Shown here piece after piece: positions 52,164 to 60,465 of a stretch of DNA of 64,000 bases. The notes beneath the pieces were generated by a model. That model did not search any database and was not told the origin of the DNA. It saw only the letters and a list, made by a program, of their open reading frames with translations. This DNA is from Duganella sp. OV510 (GTDB taxonomy: Bacteria; Pseudomonadota; Gammaproteobacteria; Burkholderiales; Burkholderiaceae_D). A program made the position numbers and the translations under genes. Positions within the stretch are counted from its first letter, which is position 1. Each line of letters begins with the position of its first letter. The DNA is taken from positions 186,001 to 250,000 of the forward strand of contig NZ_FNEQ01000009.1 in NCBI RefSeq assembly GCF_900100205.1, written 5' to 3'.

Positions 52164-52203
52164 AAAATCCCCGGCCACGCTCTGCGCAGCCGGGGATTTT
52201 TTC
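52164..52203. terminator. Bidirectional terminator between TBDR 7 and corA
   Basis: AAAATCCCCGGC (52164-52175) pairs perfectly with GCCGGGGATTTT (52189-52200) around a 13-base loop, followed by T residues on both strands; corA ends three bases beyond it. Confidence 0.86.
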
Positions 52204-52205
52204 GT

Positions 52206-53174
52206 CTATAGCCAGCCGGCTTTCTTGAAGCGCCGGTGCAGGTACAGGCAGACGCCAACCATGATGCAGATCGCCATCGGATAGCCGAACTTCCAGTCCA
52301 GCTCCGGCATGTATTTGAAATTCATGCCCCACAGCCCGGCAAACGCGGTGACGATCGCAAAGATCGCCGCCCATGCCGCCAGCCGCTTGTTGACTTCACT
52401 TTCCTCGATCGCCGTCATCGACAGGTTGACCTGGATCGCCGTGGCAATCGTGTCGCGGATGCCGTCCAGCGATGAACTGATGCGGTGCAGGTGGTCGTGC
52501 ACATCGCGGAAGTATTCCTGCGTCTCCTGGCACATCGACGGCACCCGGCCGCCGTGCAGCCGCCCCACCGCCTCCATCAGCGGCGCCACCACATGGCGCA
52601 CCGTGGTCACCTTGCCCTTCAGCTCATACAGGCGCTGGATATTGTCGCGCTGGCGGCCCTGCGTGAAAATCAGTTCCTCGATTTTTTCCAGCTCGGTTTC
52701 CAGCATGTCCAGCACCGGGAAATAGCGATCGACCACCGTATCCATCAACGCGTACAGCACGAACGCCGGGCCGAGGCGCAGCATATGCGGCTCCTTCTCG
52801 GCGCGCGCCCGCACGCTCTGGAAGCCGTGCTGGCTTTCGCCATCGCGCGACGACAGCACATAGTTCTGGCCGACGAAGATATCCACCTCGCCGACCGCCA
52901 CCTCACCATCATGGCACTCGATGGTCTTCACCACCACGAACAGCGAATCACCATACTCCTCGATCTTCGGCCGCTGATGGCCGCGGCTGGCATCCTCGAC
53001 CGCCAGTTCATGCAGGCCGAACTCGTGCTGCATGGTCGCCAGCTCTTCGGGCAGGGCGTCGCGCAGCGCCACCCAGACAAACGTCTCCGGTTTCTCCAGA
53101 TAGTCGCTAATATCTTCCACCGGTATGTCGGCCATTTTCTTACCATCCTGGTAGGCCACACAATTAATCAGCAT
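52206..53174 (-). CDS. corA: CorA-family magnesium/cobalt transporter
   Basis: CorA is a homopentameric inner-membrane channel for Mg2+ and Co2+. The 322-residue protein has the cytoplasmic funnel domain (LHELAVEDASRGHQRPKIEEYG, then long helices) and two C-terminal membrane helices, the first ending in the selectivity motif GMNF (LWGMNFKYMPELDW), the second MAICIMVGVCLYL, with the basic tail HRRFKKAGWL. Length and topology are normal. The gene is alone, converging on a TBDR and preceded on the same strand by an AraC-family gene whose terminator separates them. The product could transport other divalent metals; the motif alone does not tell. Confidence 0.93.
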   Translation of the reverse strand: MLINCVAYQDGKKMADIPVEDISDYLEKPETFVWVALRDALPEELATMQHEFGLHELAVEDASRGHQRPKIEEYGDSLFVVVKTIECHDGEVAVGEVDIFVGQNYVLSSRDGESQHGFQSVRARAEKEPHMLRLGPAFVLYALMDTVVDRYFPVLDMLETELEKIEELIFTQGRQRDNIQRLYELKGKVTTVRHVVAPLMEAVGRLHGGRVPSMCQETQEYFRDVHDHLHRISSSLDGIRDTIATAIQVNLSMTAIEESEVNKRLAAWAAIFAIVTAFAGLWGMNFKYMPELDWKFGYPMAICIMVGVCLYLHRRFKKAGWL

Positions 53175-53185
53175 ACGTCATCCAT

Positions 53186-53223
53186 AAAAAAGAAAAGCCC
53201 TGGGCTTGAATAGCCCAGAGCTT
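53186..53223 (-). terminator. Terminator after the araC-family gene
   Basis: On the minus strand AAGCTCTGGGCT/AGCCCAGGGCTT (53195-53206 and 53212-53223, one mismatch) is followed by a T-rich run (53186-53196). It lies between the regulator gene and corA. Confidence 0.82.
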
Positions 53224-53246
53224 ACCTCAAGCGCAACAATACTTGC

Positions 53247-54140
53247 TTAAGCGTGTGCCAGATAGCGTGTGGGCGGCACGCCAACGTGGCGGGTGAACGC
53301 CACGCTGAAGGCGCTGGCGGAACCATAGCCGACCTGTTGCGCCACCTCGGCGACCGTGCCGCACTGCCGCAGCAGCAGCTTGGCGCGCGCCATGCGCCAG
53401 CGCAGCAGATAAGCCATCGGCGCCACGCCGACCGCGCTGCTGAAGCGCTCGAAGAAGGCCGAGCGCGACAACGCCGCTTCGCTGGCCAGTTGCGCCACGG
53501 TCCACGGCCGCGCCGAGTCCTCGTGCATGCGCCGCAGCGCCAACGCCAGCCGCTCATCGGCCAGCCCGCGCAGCAAACCCGGCGAGGCGGCAGTACCGGC
53601 GCCCGAGCGCAGCGCTTCAATCAGCAGCACTTCCAGCAGATGCGACAGCACCAGCTCACGCCCTGGCCGTTGCGCCCGCGATTCATCGCGCACCAGCTGC
53701 ACCAGTGTGGCCAGCCGCTGCTCGCCACGAATATGGATCAGTTGCGGCAGCAACGACACCAGCAAGGCGGCATCCGGCGAATCGAATGCACAGTGCCCGA
53801 CCAGCAAGACTGTTTCGGCCGGCCCTTCGTCCGTGCCCAGCCGGAAGGCGCCGTCAGCCAGCGCCAGCGGTGGCGCATCGGCGGCGGTGTCCGGCGGCGG
53901 TTGCAGGCTGGTCATCGCAAACTCGTGCGACTCGGGGATCAGCACAAAATCCCCCTGCCGCAGCGGCAACGGTTCCTGGCCGCCGACGGTCAGCTGGCTG
54001 ACGCCTTCCAGCACCACGCAATAAAACGGCTGCCCCGCATGCGAGCGCCGCACGCGCCAGGCGCCCGCACCGCTGACCACCTTGGAGTAGCGGGCGCGCG
54101 GCTGCAACAAGGTCACGACCTCCGCCAATGGATCGATCAT
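53247..54140 (-). CDS. AraC-family transcriptional regulator with cupin sensor domain
   Basis: A 297-residue regulator. Residues 1-180 form a cupin-type sensor (FYCVVLEGVSQLTVGGQEPLPLRQGDFVLIPE), residues about 195-295 the double helix-turn-helix domain: WTVAQLASEAALSRSAFFERFSSAVG, then VAEVAQQVGYGSASAFSVAFTRHVGVPP. The sensor resembles the Cupin_6 group that binds unknown small molecules. It is divergent from the SDR gene at 54234 with a 93-base shared gap, the usual arrangement in which such a regulator controls the neighbouring oxidoreductase. Start at ATG 54140. Confidence 0.9.
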   Translation of the reverse strand: MIDPLAEVVTLLQPRARYSKVVSGAGAWRVRRSHAGQPFYCVVLEGVSQLTVGGQEPLPLRQGDFVLIPESHEFAMTSLQPPPDTAADAPPLALADGAFRLGTDEGPAETVLLVGHCAFDSPDAALLVSLLPQLIHIRGEQRLATLVQLVRDESRAQRPGRELVLSHLLEVLLIEALRSGAGTAASPGLLRGLADERLALALRRMHEDSARPWTVAQLASEAALSRSAFFERFSSAVGVAPMAYLLRWRMARAKLLLRQCGTVAEVAQQVGYGSASAFSVAFTRHVGVPPTRYLAHA

Positions 54141-54233
54141 CTCCGGACTCCTGCTAACGAAACATGGACTATCGATTGTAGCAAGTCCAGCATCATCGGA
54201 CTACAGTGTCAGTACTCAACTGAAGGAGCTTCC

Positions 54234-54971
54234 ATGAAAACCATTTTGATTACCGGCTGTTCGTCGGGCTTCGGCCTGGAAACCGCGCGCCATTTCCTTG
54301 AGCGTGACTGGAACGTCATTGCCACCATGCGCGTGCCGCGCGCTGATCTGCTGCCGGCTTCGCCACGCCTGCGCATGTTGCCGCTGGATGTAGCCGACGC
54401 CGACAGCATCGCGCGCCTGGTCGCGGCAGCCGGGCCGATTGACGTACTGGTCAACAATGCCGGCATCGGCGCACTGGGCGCGCTGGAAAGCGTCGATATG
54501 GCAACCGTGCGCGAAGTGTTCGAAACCAATGTGTTTGGCACCATCGCCATGACGCAGGCGCTGCTGCCGCAGTTCCGCCAGCGTCGCGCCGGCGTGGTCA
54601 TCAACGTGACGTCCAGCGTGACCTTGAAGTCGCTGCCATTGTTGTCGGTGTACACCGGCAGCAAGGCGGCGGTGAATGCGTTCACGGAATCGCTGGCGCT
54701 GGAATTGGCGGCGTTCGATGTGCGTGCGCACTTGGTGCTGCCGGGACGCGCGCCATCCACCAGCTTCGGTGCGAACGCGCGGGAGCGCCTGCAAACGCAC
54801 CAAGCCTATGCCGAGCTGACGCAGAGTATCTTTGCAGGATGGGCGCAATCCACCGAGGCCGTCACCGAAGCGGGCGACGTGGCGGAAGCGGTATGGCGCG
54901 CCGCCACCGATGCGGCTGCGCCGCTGCGGATTGCAGCGGGAGCCGATGCGGTGGCGTTGATGCCGGACTAG
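54234..54971 (+). CDS. Short-chain dehydrogenase/reductase
   Basis: A 245-residue NAD(P)-dependent oxidoreductase of the classical SDR family. The Rossmann motif TGCSSGFG lies at residues 7-14, the structural NNAG at about 79-82, and the catalytic Ser (NVTSSVTLKS) and Tyr/Lys (YTGSKAAVNAF) follow. The substrate is unknown. The frame is open upstream but AAGGAG before ATG 54234 and the family start decide. Its TAG stop shares the bases CTAG with the convergent ntrC stop, so the two coding regions overlap by four bases without any spacer. It is divergent from the AraC-type regulator that may control it. Confidence 0.92.
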   Translation: MKTILITGCSSGFGLETARHFLERDWNVIATMRVPRADLLPASPRLRMLPLDVADADSIARLVAAAGPIDVLVNNAGIGALGALESVDMATVREVFETNVFGTIAMTQALLPQFRQRRAGVVINVTSSVTLKSLPLLSVYTGSKAAVNAFTESLALELAAFDVRAHLVLPGRAPSTSFGANARERLQTHQAYAELTQSIFAGWAQSTEAVTEAGDVAEAVWRAATDAAAPLRIAAGADAVALMPD

Positions 54972-56482
54972 TCGTCCTTGGCGCCGTCGATGCCGAGTTC
55001 GGCGATCTTGCGGGTGATGGTGTTGCGGCCGATGCCCAGGCGCACCGCCGCGTCGTTCTTGCGGCCATGCGTGTGCTTCAGCGCAGTACGGATCAGCGCC
55101 GATTCGAACTGCCGGCCCAGCACCGCCATCACTTCCTGCTGGCCGCCGCTGAGCATGCTGGCGGCCTGCATTTCCAGCAATCCCAGCCACGCGTCCGGCA
55201 AACCGGCGGCGCCATGGCCATTGGCGCCCGCCACCGGGGTGACAGTGCCGTGATGTTGTTGCGTGCTGTAGCTTTCGCCCGATGCCGGCGTCGAAGGCGC
55301 TGCCGCTGCCGCTGACGCGCTGCCTGCCTGTTCCTGCGACAACTCCAGCGGCAGGTCCTTGATCTCCACCGTCTGCCCCGGTGCCATCACCGTGATCCAG
55401 TTGCACAGGTTCTCCAGCTGGCGCACATTGCCCGGCAATTCCAGGCTGCACAGGAACTGCAAGGCGGCGTCGCTCATGCGCTTGGCTTCGACACCCAGCT
55501 GCTTGGCGCTCTGCACCAGGAAGTGACGCACCAAAATAGGGATGTCCTCGCGGCGCTCCCTCAAACTGGGCAGGCGCAGGCGGATCACATTCAGGCGGTG
55601 GAACAAGTCCTCACGGAACAAGCCGTCGCGTACACGCTGCTCCAGGTTCTGGTGCGTGGCGGTAATCACGCGCACATTGGCTTTCAAGGGCTGGTGGCCG
55701 CCGACGCGGTAGAAATGGCCGTCCGACAGCACGCGCAGCAGGCGCGTTTGCAAGTCAAACGGCATGTCGCCGATTTCGTCGAGGAACAGCGTGCCGTTCT
55801 CGGCCTGCTCGAAACGGCCGCGGCGCGTGGTCTGCGCGCCGGTGAAGGCGCCGCGCTCGTGGCCGAACAGTTCGGATTCAAGCAAGTCCTTCGGGATCGC
55901 CGCCGTGTTCAGCGCGATGAAGGGCTGCGCCGCGCGCGGCGAATGCTTGTGCAGCGCGCGTGCCACCAGTTCCTTGCCGGAACCGGATTCGCCGGTGATC
56001 AGCACCGTCACGTTCGATTGAGAGAGGCGACCGATCGCGCGAAAGACTTCCTGCATCGCCGGCGCCTGGCCGAGGATTTCCGGCGTTTCGGCCGGCCCGG
56101 ATTCAACGCTGGTTTCGCGCAGGCTTTCGTCCAGCGCGCGGCGGATCAGCTCAACGGCCTTGTCGATATCAAACGGCTTGGCCAGGTATTCAAAGGCGCC
56201 GCCCTGGAAGGCCGCGACAGCGGAGTCCAGGTCGGAGAAGGCGGTGATGATGATGACCGGCAGGCCGGGGAAGCGTGACTTCACCAGTTGCAGCAGGTCC
56301 AGGCCGGAATCGCCCGGCATGCGGATGTCGGACACCAGCACCTGCGGCGTCTCGTACTCCAGCGCCGCGATGGCGTCGCGCGCATTGGCAAAACTCTTGG
56401 TGGCCAGGTTTTCCCGGGCCAATGCTTTTTCCAGTACCCAGCGGATCGATTCGTCGTCGTCTACTATCCAGATTGGCTTCAT
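54968..56482 (-). CDS. ntrC: Nitrogen regulation response regulator NtrC
   Basis: NtrC, when phosphorylated by NtrB at low nitrogen, binds enhancers and opens sigma-54 promoters such as that of glnA. The 504-residue protein has a receiver domain (VDDDES; phosphoacceptor Asp52 in LVSDIRMPGDSG), an AAA+ domain with Walker A GESGSGKE, the sigma-54 contact loop GAFTGA and Walker B FLDEIGD, and a Fis-type DNA-binding helix-turn-helix at the C-terminus (RTALKHTHGRKNDAAVRLGIGRN). A low-complexity Ala/Ser linker precedes it. ATG 56482 is chosen; a TTG ten codons upstream is less likely. It follows ntrB after 63 bases. Its stop overlaps the convergent SDR stop. Confidence 0.95.
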   Translation of the reverse strand: MKPIWIVDDDESIRWVLEKALARENLATKSFANARDAIAALEYETPQVLVSDIRMPGDSGLDLLQLVKSRFPGLPVIIITAFSDLDSAVAAFQGGAFEYLAKPFDIDKAVELIRRALDESLRETSVESGPAETPEILGQAPAMQEVFRAIGRLSQSNVTVLITGESGSGKELVARALHKHSPRAAQPFIALNTAAIPKDLLESELFGHERGAFTGAQTTRRGRFEQAENGTLFLDEIGDMPFDLQTRLLRVLSDGHFYRVGGHQPLKANVRVITATHQNLEQRVRDGLFREDLFHRLNVIRLRLPSLRERREDIPILVRHFLVQSAKQLGVEAKRMSDAALQFLCSLELPGNVRQLENLCNWITVMAPGQTVEIKDLPLELSQEQAGSASAAAAAPSTPASGESYSTQQHHGTVTPVAGANGHGAAGLPDAWLGLLEMQAASMLSGGQQEVMAVLGRQFESALIRTALKHTHGRKNDAAVRLGIGRNTITRKIAELGIDGAKDD

Positions 56483-56545
56483 GTGTTGTGTGGTTTCCGC
56501 GAGGATCGTCAATCAAGGGACACGGTCCGCAATGCCCGCCACGGC

Positions 56546-57658
56546 TTATGGCAGCGGCAGCAAAATACGGAAATCCGTACATCCAGGCCGGCTCTCGCAC
56601 TCGATCACGCCCATGTGCTGTTGCACGAAGGTCTGTGCCAAGGTCAGCCCCAGGCCGCTGCCGCCTTCCCTGCCCGATACCAGCGGGTAGAAGATGCGGT
56701 CGCGGATCTGGGGTGCGATACCCGGTCCATTGTCAATGATATGCAAGTCTAATGCCAGCCCGTACCTGACCTTGGCCAGCGTGACCTGGCGCGCTACCCG
56801 CGTCTTCAAAACAATCTGTGCCTCGCCGGCTTCGATCTGCGCCGACAAGGCTTGGGCGGCGTTGTGGGCGATGTTCAGTACGGTCTGGATCAGCTGTTCC
56901 TTGTCGCCACGGAATTCGGGGATGGAAGCGTCGTAGTCGCGCAAAATGGTCAGGCCGGACGGGAACTCGGCCAGCATCAGGCTGCGCACGCGCTCCAGCA
57001 CCTCGTGGATGTTGACGTCGCCAACGATGTGCGGCCGGCGGTGCGGCGCCAGCAGCCGGTCCACCAGTGTTTGCAGGCGGTCGGCTTCCTTGATGATGAC
57101 CTGCGTGTACTCGCGCAGCTGTACCGCGTGCGCGCCCGGCAGTTCCATCTCCAGCAGCTGGGCGGCGCCACGGATGCCGCCCAGCGGGTTCTTGATCTCG
57201 TGCGCCAGGTTGCGGATCAGCTCCTTGTTGACCTGGCTCTGGTCGAGGATGCGCTCCTCGCGGTCCAGCTTCAGGTGCTGCTGGTTTTCGCGCAGCTCGA
57301 TCAGCACGCCGCCGGACGGCTCCTCCACCGCCGACACCATGCTATGCACATGCAGCGGCTCGCGGCCAGCGCGTTCCAGCGTCAGGTCCTGGCGCAGGTC
57401 GGAGAATTTATGTTCGCGCGCCTGCGCGCAGATGTGGTCCAGCTCGTCCGGGTTGACGAACTGCGCGCTCAGTGTCTGACGCGACAGCGCCTTCAGCGAG
57501 CTTTCCAGCAGGTTCTCGGCGGCAGCGTTGGCGTAGGCGATCTTGCCTTCGGCATCGACCAGCACCACGGCCGACGCCAGCAGCTCCAGGCCCGCCAGCG
57601 ATGGCGGACGGTTGATAGCGGCGGCCGCGCGGGCCGCGATATTACTCACAATACTCAT
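56546..57658 (-). CDS. ntrB: Nitrogen regulation sensor histidine kinase NtrB
   Basis: NtrB is the soluble kinase/phosphatase that controls NtrC under PII protein. The 370-residue protein has an N-terminal PAS domain (ELLASAVVLVDAEGKIAYAN), the phosphoacceptor region IRNLAHEIKNPLGGIRGAAQ, and the ATPase domain with NIAHNAAQALS (N box), IIDNGPGIAP (G1) and GREGGSGLGLTLAQTF (G2). The start ATG overlaps the stop of the DUF4124 gene (ATGA), so the two are coupled; ntrC follows. The usual order glnA-(DUF4124)-ntrB-ntrC is kept. Confidence 0.95.
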   Translation of the reverse strand: MSIVSNIAARAAAAINRPPSLAGLELLASAVVLVDAEGKIAYANAAAENLLESSLKALSRQTLSAQFVNPDELDHICAQAREHKFSDLRQDLTLERAGREPLHVHSMVSAVEEPSGGVLIELRENQQHLKLDREERILDQSQVNKELIRNLAHEIKNPLGGIRGAAQLLEMELPGAHAVQLREYTQVIIKEADRLQTLVDRLLAPHRRPHIVGDVNIHEVLERVRSLMLAEFPSGLTILRDYDASIPEFRGDKEQLIQTVLNIAHNAAQALSAQIEAGEAQIVLKTRVARQVTLAKVRYGLALDLHIIDNGPGIAPQIRDRIFYPLVSGREGGSGLGLTLAQTFVQQHMGVIECESRPGCTDFRILLPLP

Positions 57659-58155
57659 CGGATATTCGCGATCTCACGTTTCAAGGCATCGACATTTTTC
57701 TCCGAGCGGCCGATGCTGTCGCGCAGCCCCGCCACCCGCTCCTGATACTTCGCGTAATTGCGTTCATCGCCACGTCGTTCCGGCTCGCCGCCGTTGAATT
57801 CACGGCGCAGCTCGCTCAGCTTTTGCATCTCCGCCTTCAGCTCTTCTTCAAGGATGGCGCGGCGGTCGGCGTCGCGCGCCTTCTGCTCGGCGCTGTCGAC
57901 GCGCGGGAAGGCGCCGGGAGTCGCTTCGGCAGCAGCAGCCGGCTGCGCGCCGCGAGCCGGTCCGACACGGCGCGGCGGCGCCGGAATCCCGCCCGGCACA
58001 TCCATCAACTCACAGTGCGGACCGACCTTGAAATTGGTCAGCTCCTTGCTGCCGCTGGGTGTGGTGCACTTGTAAATCTGCCCATGCGCCGCTGTGGCCG
58101 AGGCCAGCAGCGCCGGCAACGCCAGCAACAGCGTCAGTTTCAAACTCATTGTCAT
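57655..58155 (-). CDS. DUF4124-domain periplasmic protein
   Basis: A 166-residue protein of unknown function between glnA and ntrB. It has a signal peptide (MTMSLKLTLLLALPALLAS, cleaved around AAHG), a short DUF4124 domain with QIYKCTTPSGSKELTNFKVG and a second Cys in PHCELMDVPG (likely a disulfide), then a Pro/Ala-rich linker and a charged coiled coil (AILEEELKAEMQKLSELRREF and on to the end). ATG 58155 has GGA eight bases upstream. Genes of this type are often found here in Burkholderiales, but no role in nitrogen control is known. Its stop overlaps the ntrB start. Confidence 0.85.
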   Translation of the reverse strand: MTMSLKLTLLLALPALLASATAAHGQIYKCTTPSGSKELTNFKVGPHCELMDVPGGIPAPPRRVGPARGAQPAAAAEATPGAFPRVDSAEQKARDADRRAILEEELKAEMQKLSELRREFNGGEPERRGDERNYAKYQERVAGLRDSIGRSEKNVDALKREIANIR

Positions 58156-58204
58156 TCGTAGATCCGTGGTCAAAAACATCCCTCACGAATATACAGCATC
58201 CAAA

Positions 58205-58239
58205 TAAAAACGCGGGGAAAGCTCTGCTCGCCCCGCGTT
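58205..58239 (-). terminator. Terminator after glnA
   Basis: On the minus strand AACGCGGGG/CCCCGCGTT (58209-58217 and 58231-58239, 13-base loop) is followed by a T-rich stretch. It would separate glnA from the ntrB operon or allow only partial read-through. Confidence 0.78.
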
Positions 58240-58263
58240 GCTTGCTACCTCACCAACAGGTGA

Positions 58264-59679
58264 TTACAGCGAGTAGTACATGTCGAACTCGGCAGGGTGA
58301 GTCGTCATGCGCATGCGCTGGACGTCCTGCATTTTCAGTTCGATGTAAGCGTCGATCATGGAGTCGGTGAACACGCCGCCACGGGTCAGGAACGCGCGGT
58401 CCTTGTTCAGGTTGTCCAGTGCTTCTTCCAGCGAAGCGCACACGGTCGGGATCAGTGCATCTTCTTCCGGCGGCAGGTGGTACAGGTCTTTCGACGCTGC
58501 TTCGCCTGGGTGGATCTTGTTCTGGATACCGTCCAGGCCGGCCATCAGCAGCGCAGCGAAGCACAGGTACACGTTCGCCAGTGGGTCCGGGAAGCGGGTT
58601 TCGATACGGCGGCCTTTAGGATTGGCCACGTGTGGAATACGGATCGAAGCCGAACGGTTTTTCGCCGAGTACGCCAGTTTCACTGGTGCTTCGTAGCCTG
58701 GCACCAGGCGTTTGTACGAGTTGGTGCCTGGGTTGGTGATCGCGTTCAGCGCCTTGGCGTGCTTGATGATGCCGCCGATGTAGTACAGCGCTTCTTCCGA
58801 CAGGCCGGCATAGCCGTCGCCAGCGAACAGGTTTTTGCCGTCTTTCCAGATCGACTGGTGCACGTGCATGCCCGAACCGTTGTCGCCAACGATAGGTTTT
58901 GGCATGAAGGTAGCGGTTTTGCCGTAGCTGTGGGCCACGTTCCACACCACGTACTTCAGGTTCTGGGTCCAGTCGGCGCGCTCAACCAGGGTCGAGAACT
59001 TGGTGCCGATTTCGTTCTGGCCGGCGCCAGCCACTTCGTGGTGGTGCACTTCAACCGGGATGCCCAGCGATTCCAGGATCAGGCACATTTCCGAACGCAT
59101 GTCCTGGAAGCTGTCCACTGGTGGCACCGGGAAGTAGCCGCCCTTGACGGTTGGACGGTGGCCGCTGTTGCCGCCTTCGATTTCCTTGTCGGTCGACCAC
59201 GACGCCTCGTCGGAGTCCACTTTGACGAAGCAGCCGGACATATCGATCTTCCAGCGCACGCTGTCGAAGATGAAGAATTCTGGTTCCGGGCCGAAGTAGG
59301 CGGTATCGCCGATGCCCGAGGCTTTCAGGTAGGCTTCAGCGCGCTTGGCGATGGAGCGTGGATCGCGGTCATAGCCCTTGCCGTCAGCTGGCTCGATGAC
59401 GTCGCACTGCATGAACAGCGTGGTTTCTTCCATGAACGGGTCGATGCGCGCGGTGTTTGGGTCCGGCAGCAGGATCATGTCGGATGCTTCAATGCCTTTC
59501 CAGCCGGCGATCGAGGAACCGTCAAACGCGTGACCCGATTCGAACTTGTCGATGTCGAAAGCCGACACTGGCACGGTGACGTGCTGTTCTTTACCACGGG
59601 TATCTGCGAAACGGAAATCAACGAATTTGACTTCGTTTTCCTGGACCATTTTCAAAACTTCTGCGGCCGTAATTGCCAT
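58264..59679 (-). CDS. glnA: Glutamine synthetase type I
   Basis: GlnA makes glutamine from glutamate, ammonia and ATP; twelve subunits form the enzyme. The 471-residue protein has the metal- and substrate-binding blocks FDGSSIAGWKGIEASDM, GPEPEFFIFDSVRW, GDNGSGMHVHQSIWKDGKN and the Tyr-containing loop KDLYHLPPEED, whose Tyr is the adenylylation target of GlnE, also encoded in this window. The length is that of the adenylylated GSI-beta type. A sigma-54 promoter and three NtrC-type boxes lie upstream. The ATG at 59679 follows an AGGAGA ribosome site. Confidence 0.97.
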   Translation of the reverse strand: MAITAAEVLKMVQENEVKFVDFRFADTRGKEQHVTVPVSAFDIDKFESGHAFDGSSIAGWKGIEASDMILLPDPNTARIDPFMEETTLFMQCDVIEPADGKGYDRDPRSIAKRAEAYLKASGIGDTAYFGPEPEFFIFDSVRWKIDMSGCFVKVDSDEASWSTDKEIEGGNSGHRPTVKGGYFPVPPVDSFQDMRSEMCLILESLGIPVEVHHHEVAGAGQNEIGTKFSTLVERADWTQNLKYVVWNVAHSYGKTATFMPKPIVGDNGSGMHVHQSIWKDGKNLFAGDGYAGLSEEALYYIGGIIKHAKALNAITNPGTNSYKRLVPGYEAPVKLAYSAKNRSASIRIPHVANPKGRRIETRFPDPLANVYLCFAALLMAGLDGIQNKIHPGEAASKDLYHLPPEEDALIPTVCASLEEALDNLNKDRAFLTRGGVFTDSMIDAYIELKMQDVQRMRMTTHPAEFDMYYSL

Positions 59680-59725
59680 GCGTATCTCCTAAAGGGAATA
59701 TGTGGAACTCGTGAGACCTAAATAA

Positions 59726-59740
59726 GCAGTAACCGTGCCA
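59726..59740 (-). promoter_or_regulatory. Sigma-54 promoter of glnA
   Basis: On the minus strand TGGCACGGTTACTGC has GG and GC at the -24/-12 spacing, matching TGGCACG-N4-TTGC with one change. The start point is expected near 59714, about 35 bases before the glnA start. Confidence 0.82.
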
Positions 59741-59770
59741 GCCCGAACCGCATGGAGCGCAGAGTAATCA

Positions 59771-59855
59771 CGCACTGTTTTAGTGCGACTCCTGCATTTT
59801 GCACCTTGTGAGTGCATTTTGGGATAATTTCTGAAAGACGCATGGTTTTGGTGCA
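59771..59855 (-). promoter_or_regulatory. Three NtrC-type enhancer boxes upstream of glnA
   Basis: CGCACT-N5-AGTGCG (59771-59787), TGCACC-N5-AGTGCA (59800-59816) and CGCATG-N5-GGTGCA (59839-59855) each fit the NtrC consensus TGCAC-N7-GTGCA, the third only in one half. Their centres are 29 and 39 bases apart, and they lie upstream of the sigma-54 promoter. The outer two could also influence the divergent rhodanese gene. Confidence 0.75.
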
Positions 59856-59917
59856 TCGGGGTCACGGGCTTACGCGGACGCCATATAATAAACTCAAACC
59901 CATCACCGGAAAACCTT

Positions 59918-60376
59918 ATGAGCAAAATAGATGAGATCCTCGCCCTTGCCCGTAGCCGCAGCAAGGATTGGCCCTATGCCGGTGCGGTGACGCCGGCCGA
60001 GGCATATGAGTTACTGGGGGCGGAAAACGGCATCAAGCTGGTTGACGTGCGCACGAATGCCGAGCGCGACTGGGTCGGCCGGGTGGCGATACCTGAGGCC
60101 CAACATGGTGCGGTGCAGTGGAACACTTATCCTGGCGGCAACGCCAACCACGAATTCATCGAGCAATTGAATGGTGTGGCGCGCAAGGACCAGGTGATTT
60201 TGTTCCTGTGCCGTTCCGGCGTGCGCTCGCGTGGTGCAGCCAAGCTGGCGACCGAGCACGGCTACCAGCACTGCTACGACATCCTCGAAGGCTTCGAAGG
60301 CGAAAAGGACGACAAGGGGCACCGCAAAAACATCAACGGCTGGTGCCACGCCAACCTCCCCTGGATCGGCGCCTGA
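59918..60376 (+). CDS. Rhodanese-domain protein
   Basis: A 152-residue cytoplasmic single-domain rhodanese. The active-site loop is FLCRSGVRSRGAA with the catalytic Cys; other family marks are KLVDVRTNAERDWVGRV and the C-terminal ILEGFEGEKDDKGHRKNINGW, where the last conserved Trp-Cys is typical of a Burkholderiales subgroup. Such proteins move sulfane sulfur to cyanide or to other acceptors; the physiological acceptor here is unknown. The gene is divergent from glnA and shares its control region. Its TGA stop touches the long palindrome at 60377-60465. Confidence 0.9.
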   Translation: MSKIDEILALARSRSKDWPYAGAVTPAEAYELLGAENGIKLVDVRTNAERDWVGRVAIPEAQHGAVQWNTYPGGNANHEFIEQLNGVARKDQVILFLCRSGVRSRGAAKLATEHGYQHCYDILEGFEGEKDDKGHRKNINGWCHANLPWIGA

Positions 60377-60465
60377 AAAACCGGGGTCAGTTCTGCCAAA
60401 CGTACACGGGCTCAACTGCTGCGCAGTTGAGCCCGTGTACGTTTGGCAGAACTGACCCCGGTTTT
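60377..60465. repeat. Perfect 43-base inverted repeat between convergent genes
   Basis: The arms 60377-60419 and 60423-60465 are perfectly complementary and enclose only TGC. The left arm begins AAAACCGGGGTCAG. The element fills the whole space between the rhodanese stop and the TAXI-protein stop, whose TAA overlaps the right end (CCGGTTTTAG). It shares its outer end with the element at 47739-47798. The RNA of either strand would form a 43-base-pair hairpin, so it should act as a strong transcript end on both strands. Confidence 0.85.

Noticed and set aside
49473..52178. 901-codon open frame antisense to TBDR paralogue 7 (and a 797-codon one at 13518-15911)
   Set aside because: Long antisense frames arise from strong third-position GC bias. 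The products are His/Gln/Ala/Val-rich without any motif, and the sense genes are clear receptors.
53253..54233. Long upstream extension of the SDR reading frame
   Set aside because: The extension is antisense to the AraC-type gene; the SDR begins at its own AAGGAG site and Rossmann motif.
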